Assembly: GCF_035046485.1 (NCBI RefSeq)
Contig: NC_085136.1
Span: 295,903,080 to 295,967,079, forward strand
Length of the DNA: 64,000 nt
Source: Aedes albopictus
Taxonomy: Eukaryota > Arthropoda > Insecta > Diptera > Culicidae
Direction of reading: 5' to 3'
Shown here: piece by piece, positions 46,780-57,103 of the stretch
Numbering within the stretch: position 1 is the first letter of the stretch
Layout of the letters: every line of letters starts with the position of its first letter
The notes under the pieces: generated by a model
Seen by the model: only the letters and a program-made list of their open reading frames with translations
What the model was told of the DNA's origin: nothing
The model's database searches: none
Position numbers and translations under genes: made by a program

Positions 46780-48530
46780 TTGGATTTTCTAAATAATCAT
46801 TTAGATGTTCCGCCAGGGCGATTTTTTAAAAAATATCCATTTTTCATGAAAAGTCTCAAAAAAATTTTTTTTTCATAATATTTTTTCAACTTCTGATTTT
46901 TTAAATATTTTTGTGTTTTTCTATGGACTTCTGGGCATTCTTGAAGGGTATTTAGTACCTGTGTATTATGAAACATGCAAAGGTATATGGCCAACTATCA
47001 TTAAAAACGGCTACGTGTCAAAATGTTGCGCAGGTAATGCTAAATCAAGACTGGTGTAGTCCTTTTTAATGATAGTTGAAACGATATAGTCGAGCCTCCA
47101 TTAGGATATAGCAAACATTCTCGCACCTGAATTAGCCTTATCCTGTGCTTCACCGAACGCCTAAGGGTCTGTTCATAAACTACGTAGACTGTAAGGGGGA
47201 AGTGATGGGTATTCTGACCAAGTGCGGTATCGAGGTCTGATTGCTGGAAATGAGTCTAAGTAGATTATGATCAGTGCCTAACTAATGTTAAGTCAAGTGG
47301 AACATGTGCCATCGTTTTGATTCCGTCACGACCGTTGAGAGAAATTTGAGCCCAGCAATGAATTCATCTCTACAAATTGGATGCGATGCAATGGTAGAAA
47401 GGTTGTTAGTATAATTTGCAATCAATGTGCAACGACGAATTTATTGTTACATCGGACGAGGAAGGAACACTTTTTTCCACCGAAAACGGTGGCCTTCGGC
47501 CACTTGAGTCAGCTTTGCTTTACAATAACGAATCACTTTGATTACCGCTAGGTTAGCTTCCAATTTGCTGTTGGTGTTTATAGTGTATAAAAGCGAATGT
47601 CCATATGTATAAAAGGCCTCTTGAAGAGTTCAGAAATAATGAAGATAAAATGTTTTTATATTGATGAAGAATTGTCCACCAGACAATCGGTTTCTAAGTT
47701 AGGTTATAAGACACATTAATCCATTAGATTATATTATCCCTATCCTAAGTGTACAGAACCAAGACCAATCCCAGACACATTAGTATTTGAAAAGAGAGCA
47801 GTTCGCCAACGACGAAGTCCTACGATTGAATATTCGAAGATTTTATTACGAACTAGTCAAAAGTTTTATCAATGTTGAATCTACTGGAAAGGCGATATAA
47901 AAAGTGAAAAAGAAGAAAAAAAAAACAGTCGAGAGCGATAGAGCGAGAGAGTCAATAAATCGAAATTTGATTTTAATGAAGATGATTTCACTTTCGATCC
48001 CGCACATATATCACATTCCATGGGTCTGTTGTTTCGGTCAAGCAGCACACTGCTGATGGGATGGGATCCATCCCAAAGGTTGACCATAATCCGTTTATAT
48101 TGCACGAAAACCGTATTCAGATGAACCCATTTCATCGTTTGTTATTTCCATACACGAGGCGGCTGACCTGGTGTTTCTCAATCGGTAGGTCATGTTTTGA
48201 ACTTTAAGAGGAGGTTGACGTCAAAACTGGAAATTGTTGAGAAGAGGAATATGAGAGGCCAGTTTGAAGCATGAAGAAATGTTTGAAAAGTATTAAATTT
48301 AGGTTTCAGATTCAGATGTTTTGTGACTTCGACGGATAATTTCTTCAAGTACATGAACTTGCCAGTCCCTGCTGAACCCACCGTAAAAGAAAGTCATAGG
48401 TATGGAGTTTGGTCAGAGTTGAGCCGTCGTCGCCGCCTCGGACGAGCCAATATTTGTCCACCAACTGGACCGTGCACGCGCAGGTTGACTTCATTTAGGT
48501 TGGAGCGGAACTGATCCGATGGAATCTGGT
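46780..48530. other. No gene seen
   Basis: AT-rich DNA. GGGTCTGTTCATAAACTACG at about 47165 looks like one end of a MITE family related to the insert at 59832. Two TATAAAA words at 47587 and 47611 have no attached gene. Confidence 0.4.
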
Positions 48531-48533
48531 GTA

Positions 48534-49323
48534 GGGTGGGGCGGGGCAAGATGGGTCGCGGGGCAAGATGGGTCAGTGCCATTTTCGGGCGCATTACTCA
48601 TGTTTTGATTATGTTAATAATTTTGTTAGATGACCAGCATGAATATACAAAAGTTTGGGGCATTGATTGAAAAATTATTCACTCTCATTGGAAATGAAAA
48701 ATAAAATGGTTTTTAGCCATTTTTCTTATGCGATACATTCCATATATTCTCCATATAAACGGCCGCGGGGCAAGATGGGTCACCTTCAATTTTGAACGTA
48801 TTTTTGGAGCATTCAAAAGTTATTTATTTTTTATTACAAGACTATCTCATAACTGACTTCAATCAAGCGGAATGAACGCTTAAAATTATAACATAAAATT
48901 ATGATATTTTTTTAGTGAAAACATCGATTTTCAAGTCGCCTGAGGACCACTCGAATCGTAAAGTTTTTTATATTCCAAATAAATTTATAAAATGTTTACT
49001 AGTAGCTCTTGTTTACTCAGTATGGATATGGAGCATACATGAATGCGGAACAAATCTTATATTTTGACGTTTTTCGTTGAGAAAATGTGAATTACTTAAA
49101 AGGTGACCCATCTTGCCCCGCCCTTTTTTCACGGCGCAAAATCGATCACTTTTTAAAACTGCTTGTTTAACATCATATTTTGTGTTTAATGATCTTTTTA
49201 TCGACTTTTAGCATAGCTAACTAGTGTATTGAAGAGTAGCGGACGAATACAAACCAATACGATTTGTATTTACAAAGTTATGGTGATGCATCCTTAGGTG
49301 ACCCATCTTGCCCCGCCCCACCC
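48534..49323. mobile_element. TA-flanked foldback, GGGGCAAGATGGGTC boxes
   Basis: The ends GGGTGGGGCGGGGCAAGATG and its complement are bounded by TA (48532-48533 and 49324-49325). Internal copies of the GGGGCAAGATGGGTC box occur near 48557, 48767 and, reversed, 49104. 790 bp, non-coding. Confidence 0.85.
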
Positions 49324-49839
49324 TATGTATTTGCATATCGGCGCTGGTAATTGGACGTCACCCGGCGATCACGATGGCTGCTGGATATCGGTTGACCGGG
49401 CTTTTTTCCCTGCTGGATATTGCCATGGATGGCAGATGGGGTTGGGAATGTGCGTCGTGACATACGTTATTCAGGGATGCAGAACATCCGGGGCGCGGCC
49501 ACAGAAATAGTAATAACGCGTAGAGGCAAACAACGAGCGAGAGAGCCTAGCAGAGCAGGCTGGATGGTCATTGGAAGTGGTTTGATTATCAGATGTGTGA
49601 GCTCTTGAAATGAACAGCAATGAGTCGTAAATTACACATTGGCTCTGTGAACTTGGGCAAACAGGTGAAATTGCGGGTAAGTATGAGGCTATTATGGAAA
49701 TGAGGGTTACCATTTGAGGAGCAAAATCAAAGCGAACTTCATGCATGCTACGCCCTGGGGAGCGACTTAGTGATGACATAGCTTATCGTAGGTACAGGCG
49801 ATAGACACACGGGTAAAATTCTGCTCCCAAAAATCATAA

Positions 49840-51725
49840 AAACGACTCATGTTTTCATGAGCCTAGTACATTTTCGTTTTATAAAAATACACCATGATTT
49901 ATGATCATGATAGTATGATCCATTGTCTCGTAACGCTACCAATGCGTTATTTTTTTTCCTGAAATCATAAAGCTAAATCATATTTTTGAGATTTCGAATC
50001 ATTGTTCCGGGTGCGCATCGTTTATGAATCTGTCAGATTTTATAGGACCATGAAGCTAAATCATGTTTTGGAGATTTCGACTCATGGTTTCGGGTGCGCA
50101 TCGCTAATGAATCTGACAGATTTTCTAGGACCATGAAGCTAAATCATGCTTTGGAGATTTCGAATCATGGTTTCGGGTGCGCATCGCTTATGAATCTGAC
50201 AGATTTTATAGGACCATGAAGCTAAATCATGTTTTGGAGATTTCAACTCATGGTTTCGGGTGCGCATCGCTTATGAATCTGACAGATTTTATAGGACCAT
50301 GAAGCTAAATCATGTTTTGGAGATTTCGAATCATGGTTCCGGGTGCGCATCGCTTATGAATCTGACAGATTTTCTAGGACCATGTAGCTAAATCATGCTT
50401 TGGAGGTTTCGAATCATGGTTTCGGGTGCGCATCGCTTATGAATCTGACAGATTTTATAGGACCATGAAGTTAAATCATGTTTTGGAGATTTCGAGTCAT
50501 GGTTTCGGGTGCTCATCGCTTATGAATCTGACAGATGTTCTAGGACCATGAAGTTAAATCATGTTTTAAATATTTCGAATCATGGTTCCGGGTGCGCATC
50601 GCTTATGAATCGGACAGATTTTCTAGGGCCATGAAGCTAAATCATGCTTTGGAGATTTCGAATCATGGTTTCAGGTGCGCATCGCTTATGAATCTGATAG
50701 ATTTTCTAGTTGATGTATCATTTATTTAAAACAGTTTTTGGAATTTTTGGAGTCAGAACAGGGTCGGTACTATTCTGTTGTTTGACGGAGCCGGAACGGG
50801 GTCCAATAGGTACGGGGCGAATGATTAAGAGGCCCGGCTGTATGCAGTTGGAGCAAAGTCGGTGTCGTTAAACGGAGCCGACACAGGAATCGAACACTGT
50901 CGGAACGGTGCCTGCGTCGTTTGATGCTGCGGAAACGAGAACGGATGGATGCGGTTGGAACGGTGCTGCGGGATTGGACGGATCCGGGCGAGGATTAAAA
51001 GCTGCAGCCGTTTGAGCTGGAATGAGAACGATGACGTGCAATCAAATGTTACTTAGAAATCATTTTTTCACTCTCATTTAGAAGACATTTTCAAGAGTTT
51101 TTTTTACTCACGTGTCGTTAAACGGAGCCGGAACAATAATGTAACCGGACGCTGTCGGGATGTAGTCGGGATGGGGCTGGTGTCGTTTCACGGCGGAACT
51201 CGACCAAAGGAAGCCGGAACGGAATTGGACGGAGCTGAAACGAGAACGATGGCGTGCAATAGACTTAAGGAATGAGTAAAAAAAACGTAAGAAAACATTT
51301 ACTGCACTTTTTTTACTTACAGTTTCTTTGGGAGAATGTTTTCACGATTCCACGCTAGACCACTAAGAACACAAAAAAGGAACAATACAATAATTATTCA
51401 AACCTATATTCCCATTTAAATAATGGCTTTTGTCACCATTCGCCAGCGATACCACACACTGAATGACCACGTTTTGACAGGTGTGCGGAGTGTGCGTAAC
51501 GCTTGAAAATTTTCATGAGTTCGAGTTCATAAAAATGGTTGCAACGAATCATGATATTAGTTGCTCGGATAATGGTCATGAGTTCGAGCTCAGAAAAATG
51601 GTTGCAACGAATCATGATAGTAGTTGCTCAGTTTATGAAATTATGATTCGTGATCATGATTTCATAAAATGACAAACCTTTATGTTTTATGATTTGTGAA
51701 TCATAAAAATAGGATCAGATTTGTT
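49840..51725. mobile_element. Non-coding element with AATCATAAAAA ends and tandem core
   Basis: AAATCATAAAAACGACTCAT at the left and TGAATCATAAAAATAGG at the right bracket an 83-bp array, a GC-rich CGGAACGG-type stretch (50760-51260) and a 70-bp direct duplication (AAAAATGGTTGCAACGAATC at about 51531 and 51594). No protein is seen. The outer limits are approximate. Confidence 0.5.
49965..50712 (+). repeat. 83-bp tandem array, nine copies
   Basis: The AAGCTAAATCATG word starts at 49969, 50053, 50136, 50219, 50302, 50385, 50468, 50551 and 50634. The step is exactly 83 after the first (84). Each unit carries GGTTTCGGGTGCGCATCGCT and ATGAATCTGACAGATTTT. Confidence 0.95.
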
Positions 51726-51764
51726 TCCGTGCACAATGATCGGGACAGGCAAAATTTTCACTTT

Positions 51765-52599
51765 TCAAAACAATCTCCATTACCTGTAATTTTTCGAAAA
51801 GTGCATCAAATGTTCTCAAATTTTCACTGTTGTTCAACTAGTTGTGTATCAGTGAACAAAATTTGGAAATGATCGGGCTATTCTGCATGAAGTTTTAAGC
51901 ATTTTGGAAAAGGTAGAATTATCCGATAGCCAACTTTGAGCTGTTATATCTCCGAATTCAATGAGCCGAATGCAACGAAATTTTGACCATTTATGACTTC
52001 TATAATGAGCTCTGAGAAACGCTTGACTCGACTTGAAATTATTAACAACAGAAAAAGTTATAGCGGTTTCATTAATTTTATGATTTTTTAGTAAATTGGA
52101 CTATTTTTAATATGAATCTCATTACTTTTCCAATGAATTGCCGCCTATGTTGCTACTTTCTTTCAAAACATATCTGTATTCAAGACAATCAGAGGGAATT
52201 TAAATGAACTATAAGTAGCATCTTGAATTTTAAAACGATGTTGAAATTTAAGGAAATTTGGTGTTTTATTAGAAAAATAATCTCATCGTTATAATTTTCT
52301 TCCGTGTTAAGAATGTATAGTTAAGCCAAAAGTTTTTCAAAGTTCATTATATAAGTCATAAATGGTCAAAATTTCATTGCATTATGTTTATTGAATCCGT
52401 AGATATAACAGCTCAAAGTTGGCTATCAGATAATTATTCATTTTTTTAGAATCTTTATAACTTCGTGCATAATAGTCCGATCTTTTCCAAATTTTGTCCA
52501 CTGATACACAAATAGTTGATCAACTTACAGTGAAAATTTGAGAATATTTGATGCACTTTTCGAAAAGTTACAGCTAATTGGACATTTTTTGAAAACTCA
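51765..52599. mobile_element. Long foldback element with TTTTTCGAAAAGT arms
   Basis: The left arm (TTTTTCGAAAAGTGCATCAA, GATAGCCAACTTTGAGCTGT) is mirrored on the right (AACAGCTCAAAGTTGGCTAT, TTGATGCACTTTTCGAAAAG). The arms are about 230-280 bp. Confidence 0.85.
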
Positions 52600-52615
52600 A
52601 TCTAACCGAAAAGGA

Positions 52616-52960
52616 GTTCCCACCAATAAAACAGCTGCTACTACACTGTACACTTTGAAAAGTTGCCGAAATCACAAAACAACAGCACTTTGAAGCTCGT
52701 TATGCGATATCATTACTGCTAGAAGCTGTAATGGTTTGTCGGATGTAAACATTATAGCCAAAACAAACTGTAAACGGGATATATAACTGCAACACAACCG
52801 GAAGACTTGCCGGAAGATGTGTCAATCGAATAAGAGTCCCCACCAATAACACAGCTGCTTTTATTCAGTACGCTTTGTAATATTGGCAAATACGCAAATC
52901 ATCAGCTTGAAACCTTCTATAGATCATTTTTCAGCTGGAAGCTGTGGTAAAGGAACTCTT
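52616..52960 (+). repeat. Two direct copies of a CCACCAATAACACAGCTGCT unit
   Basis: CCCACCAATAAAACAGCTGCT-type text at 52619 and 52839 is followed by similar sequence (TACACTTTG, AATCATCAGC, CTAGAAGCTGT) about 220 bp apart. Confidence 0.65.
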
Positions 52961-53124
52961 GGCGCAACCACACATGTCATCGAATCTAAACGTTACTCCG
53001 TTTGACGTTTCACATGATTTTTCAGCTAGATGAAGTTGAGTAAGCCTTCATGTGGTACAACTGCAAAGCCTTGTCTAGTGTAAAACAAAACGGGCTATTT
53101 TCTATGCTATTTATTTAGGGTAAC

Positions 53125-53290
53125 CAAGGGTATTATCGGCAGGTTTGTTCTCTTTGTCATGGTTTTTTTTTGTGGGCCAAATTACCTGAAATTTGGGCAT
53201 ATAACTCAACTTCGTTGGGATGGATTTGAGGCCAAATCTGAGTTCAACAGGTTTCATAAAACCCCCATGACGAAGAGAACAAAACTGCCA
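53125..53290. mobile_element. Small MITE, GGCAGTTTTGTTCTC ends
   Basis: GGCAGGTTTGTTCTCTTTGT at the left is mirrored by GAAGAGAACAAAACTGCC at the right. A partial second copy lies at about 29840-29920. Confidence 0.75.
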
Positions 53291-53294
53291 GAGC

Positions 53295-55085
53295 TTTATC
53301 CTGTCTTTCTTTGTTCAATTTCTGGAGGTTTGTCGGAGTTTCTTTCTGAATCTCTTCAGAGGTTTCTCCTAGGGGGTTTTCCGGATTCCTAGGATCCAGG
53401 AGGTTTCCAGAATTCGCTGCTAGAGTTGCTTTCGAGATTTTCCGGTATCCCTTCCGGTACTTTTGAAAGTTGTTTTTGGAACTTTTACCAGAATTTATCC
53501 TAGGATTTCTGCAGAAGTTTTTTCGGAGGTTTCTGTGGGAATGTTTTTCAGGAATTCTTCCACGGGTTCAAGGAGGATTCCTTCCGGAAAATCTCCCAAA
53601 GTTTATTTGGAAATTCTTAGTAGTGTTCCGAGAATACTTCCAAAAAGTTTTTCCCAGGATTTTTGGGAGACTTCTGCAGAAGCTCTTCCTGACATTTCTC
53701 ATAAAGAATTTTTCTGGTTTATCTTAGAGTTTCTTGTCTGATTTCTCCAGTTGCTAATCCCGGAACTTCCCTTACATTTCCACTCAAGGTTAATCGCAAA
53801 AGTTTTTTTCAAAGATGTCCTTGTTTTTATCGTTTTATTGAACTTAATTTAGTATAAGCAATAATCAGTCTGTACAGTATTTCTGAAGACGGTGACAAAT
53901 AAATAAATAAAAATAAAAACTTCCTCCCGTTATTTCTCCAGTAGTTCTTCTTGACGTTACTCTCGAGGATCCACTGAGAATTATTCCAATAAATCTTTTG
54001 AAATTTATTACAAGGAATTCCGTAGCCTATCATCCCAGGAGGTATTCCGAGAAAAGCTGCTGGAAAGCCCGGACAAACACTCCCGCAGTATTTGTTAAAG
54101 AAATCGCAATAGGAACTTCCAAAGGAATCCCGGGATCATCTAAATCTCAAGGATGCTAAGCTAAATCTCAGGATAATCACAGCCAGAAATCTAGGTAACA
54201 ACTATGAGGAAAACCTATTGGAATAAACCATAGGAAGAATTCCATTATTTTTTAAAATCTTTTTATTGTTCGTGAACTTTAACGCCTATGCAAGTTCTCC
54301 ACACAAGAACTTTATGAGAAATACAAACAATAGCTCTTGTAGCAACCCCAAAAGGAACACTGAATGGATTCTGGAATAAATTTTAGCAAAACACCAGGAT
54401 AAGTTTTGCAAAACTTTGAGAGATATTCCGGGAGCATCACCGGTAGAAATCTTAATGGTAACTTCAAGACAAAATCTCACGAGAGCTTTTAAAAAATATC
54501 CTGGGTGAAATGCTATAAAAAAGTTCACGGTAGTTTCGTGGAGAAATTCCCGGAGCAAATTCGGCAGGAAACATGTGAAGGACTCTGGAGGTAGTACCGA
54601 GAGAACTCCTGGCATGGACTTATGCAGACATCCGACTCCTAAAAACCTAAAAATAAAAGTTGTGAAAGTTCGGGAAGAAATCGTTCTTAAATCTTTGTGA
54701 AAAAAATCCAGATCTTGATGACAAAATCCCGGGAGAAACACCAGGAAAAAATTCGAGAAGTGATTAAAGAGGAATCCTGAGTGAAACTTTTTGTAAAATC
54801 GCGCGACTTCTGAGTAATATCCTTAGCGAAACTCCTGTAGAAATCGGAGGAAAACTTTGAAAAAAAAATCGAATAGAAATTGATGGATAAACGCAGAAGG
54901 AGCTCTGGGTGAAATCTCGCGAAGGTTTATGCCTATGAAAGAAATTCTGGAAAGAAATCCTTCAAGGTGCAAGTGAAAAACTTCAGTATCGGTCACAATC
55001 CAGGCATTCTGATCTGGAAGATTCTTAAGAAAGAATTTCTGGAATCTTGGAAAAATGCTGATAGCAATCCGGAAGAACCTCTGCT
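53295..55085. repeat. Facing degenerate tracts around a SINE tail
   Basis: 53295-53780 is forward type (TTTCTTCCGGAATTC) and 53925-55085 is reversed (GGAATTCCGGAGG). Between them, 53865-53925 carries the TCAGTCTGTACAG...GAAGACGGTG tail and an AAATAAATAAATAAA run. Confidence 0.6.
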
Positions 55086-55099
55086 AGGAATTTAAGGTA

Positions 55100-55640
55100 A
55101 TGATTTGGGGGTCAGGTTATCTCAGGAACTCAGGAGCAGGGATGCCAGATGATTTTTTTGAAATCATCACTCCTTTCAAAAATCTGCTCAGGAGGTTTCA
55201 GGAACTGTTCAGTCGTGTTTCAGGGTATCTCAGGGGGTTTCAGGTAGTGTCAGGGACGTTCAAAAGGGCCTCAGAGGATTTCAAGTGGCTTTCAGATGCA
55301 TTTCAGTGGTGGATAGGAAGTTTTGGGGAGTGTCAGGGGTGTTTTAGGGATTCTCAGGGTGTCTCAGGGGCGTTTCGTGGGATGGCAGGTGAATTTCAGG
55401 TGCTCTCAAGGGGCATGAGGGGGTCTCAGAGCTGTTCAAAGGGGTCAAATGGGAAAATCAGGCGGATTTCAGTGGTGTTTCAGGGGATCTCAGTGGGTTT
55501 CGAGAACTTTTTAGAGGCATTTCAGAATATTTTGGGGGATTTGGTGGAATCAGAGCTGTTTTAGAGGGACTCAAAGGAATTCGGAGGGATTTCTGAGGCG
55601 TTTCAGTGGAAGGCCGGGGGTTTTAGGGTGTGTCGTGTCA
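55100..55640 (+). repeat. Degenerate TTTCAGGGGNNTCTCAGG tract, left half
   Basis: Loose 15-30-bp units such as GTTTCAGGGGATCTCAGTGG. It gives a 154-residue open frame that is only repeat translation. The LTR retrotransposon is inserted in it, and it resumes at 62311. Confidence 0.7.
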
Positions 55641-55645
55641 GGGGT

Positions 55646-55833
55646 TGTGTGAGGCAATACGACACTGAGTGTGTGTGTCACTCTACAGTCTATAGTCGCC
55701 CACGTCGTCGATGTCCCACGCACCGCATCACACAGAGGAGTCGAATAGTTGGCAAGGTAAGACGTACATCCGAACCGGCGAGTGTGTTGACATTCGCAAT
55801 GGGTGATTTCCCGATGGAATTACAAGCTGCACA
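55646..55833 (+). repeat. 5' LTR (188 bp)
   Basis: Starts TGTGTGAGGCAATACG and ends TTACAAGCTGCACA. It contains a consensus splice donor AAG|GTAAGA at 55756/55757 and an ATG at 55799. No clear TATA box is seen (only TCTATAGTC). Confidence 0.95.
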
Positions 55834-55909
55834 TTTGGCGACCGTGGCAGGTTTGTTGCAGTTCGCAATATCAAATAAAAAAAGAAAATTGTCGGAAATC
55901 ACCCATTGC
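55796..55909 (+). other. Predicted RNA stem enclosing the primer site
   Basis: GCAATGGGTGATTTCC (55796-55811, in the LTR) is perfectly complementary to GGAAATCACCCATTGC (55894-55909). A 16-bp stem would hold the primer site in its 82-base loop, as in retroviral U5-PBS structures. Confidence 0.65.
55836..55851 (+). promoter_or_regulatory. Primer binding site, tRNA-Arg type
   Basis: TGGCGACCGTGGCAGG starts two bases after the LTR. It resembles the tRNA-Arg primer site known for Drosophila 412/mdg1 elements and would prime minus-strand synthesis. Confidence 0.85.
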
Positions 55910-56182
55910 ATAGTCAAAACAAAAAGAGTCAGTTGTTCCGGATCTAAGATGGCTACCATCAGATATATTTGTTCCCACAAGCAAGAAGTGTTAGTGCGAC
56001 GGATAGTGTGCCTTTTTTTTTTGTAGATGTGTTTGTGAAGCTGTCGGAGTACTCGAGAACGTCAAAGTGCTTGGCGCACGCTAAAGATTATTCACCGATA
56101 TTACAGCTACTACAAATTTAGCAGGGCTTAGATATTTTTTTTAGTTTTGGACCACAAACGTTATCTAAGGATTTTCAAAACA

Positions 56183-56468
56183 GCGTGTTGAGAGGACCGC
56201 TAGGGAAAGCAATTCTCATAAAATAGATGGGCGAGTTTTGAGGACCGCTTAAGACTTCGTAAGGAATGGCGAGTTGTGAGGACCGCCACAGTAAAGCAAA
56301 CAAGTTTTGTTTGTGGAATGTGCGAGTTGAGAGGACCGCTAGAGATTTCGTGGAAATGTCGAGTTGTGAGGACCGACATAAAAGAGGCAATTTGTGTTAT
56401 TTGCGAGTTGAGAGGACCGCACGATTAATGATTATACGGATTCATATCTGCCGAGTTGAGAGGACCGC
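56183..56468 (+). promoter_or_regulatory. Seven-copy GCGAGTTGAGAGGACCGC array in the leader
   Basis: 18-bp motifs start at 56183, 56231, 56269, 56322, 56359, 56403 and 56451. Spacing is irregular (37-53 bases) with AT-rich, non-conserved spacers. Consensus G(C/T)CGAGTTG(A/T)GAGGACCGC. Conserved sites in unconserved spacers suggest protein or RNA binding. The layout recalls the Su(Hw) insulator array in the Drosophila gypsy leader, though the motif differs. Confidence 0.85.
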
Positions 56469-57103
56469 TTCACGTATTAGGTTGAGAAAGAATTTAAAAT
56501 TAACCATCGTTTTGCTTCACGGGTGTGAAGTAAGAACCAGAACTCTACTCAAACACGATGGAAAAAGTATTTGCTAAGTAAACTAGTTCTAGCTTGAACA
56601 TTTTATTTAGTTTATTTACTTTTGTCATTTTTTTTTCTTTCGATGCATATTTTGTGATAATTATTTTTACCGTGTAAGCGCATGCATGAATTGACCCCAC
56701 TTGACAAGTGGAAAACGAAATAGCAAAACGTGGTTGTTTGTGTCTGCTAGTGTGCGTGCTAGTCCAATGCAAATTTACCGGATAGCCCACGAAATATAAT
56801 TTTGTACTAGTTTGTGTAGCCGCGGATCAGTGATTTTCCGAATACCAATACCATTGGCCGTGATCATAAACTTAGAAGGTTTTCTTGCGAAAAGTTGCTC
56901 GGCTCGATTAGTACAGTCATTCAGCAAGTAAAAAAAAGTCAAAAGTCCTACGAATTGTTCCTCGGTTGTTTTCAATCCTGACTCACGATTTGTTTCTTCG
57001 AGGTAACGTCTAATGTTTAGGGAAACGAAGCATCAAAAGAGAAAAAGCTTTATTTGTCCCTTCTTCCCCGATTTTAGAGAAAACGTAGCAGTAAAACTGA
57101 ATC

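Larger units (their letters stand above)
55757..56025 (+). other. Candidate leader intron (LTR donor to leader acceptor)
   Basis: The donor GGCAAG|GTAAGAC in the LTR and the acceptor CCTTTTTTTTTTGTAG near 56010-56025 are both strong. Use of this pair would remove the primer site and give a spliced leader. It is inferred from consensus only. Confidence 0.35.

Noticed and set aside
47587..47617. Two TATAAAA words as a promoter
   Set aside because: No initiator at the right distance, no gene and AT-rich surroundings, so chance is likely.
54286..54741. 151-residue antisense frame
   Set aside because: Lies in a degenerate repeat block, has Phe/Leu/Pro repeat composition and no homology I recognise.
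55100..55564. 154-residue frame before the LTR
   Set aside because: Made of TTTCAGGGG-type degenerate repeats, with no domain and no splice or promoter context.
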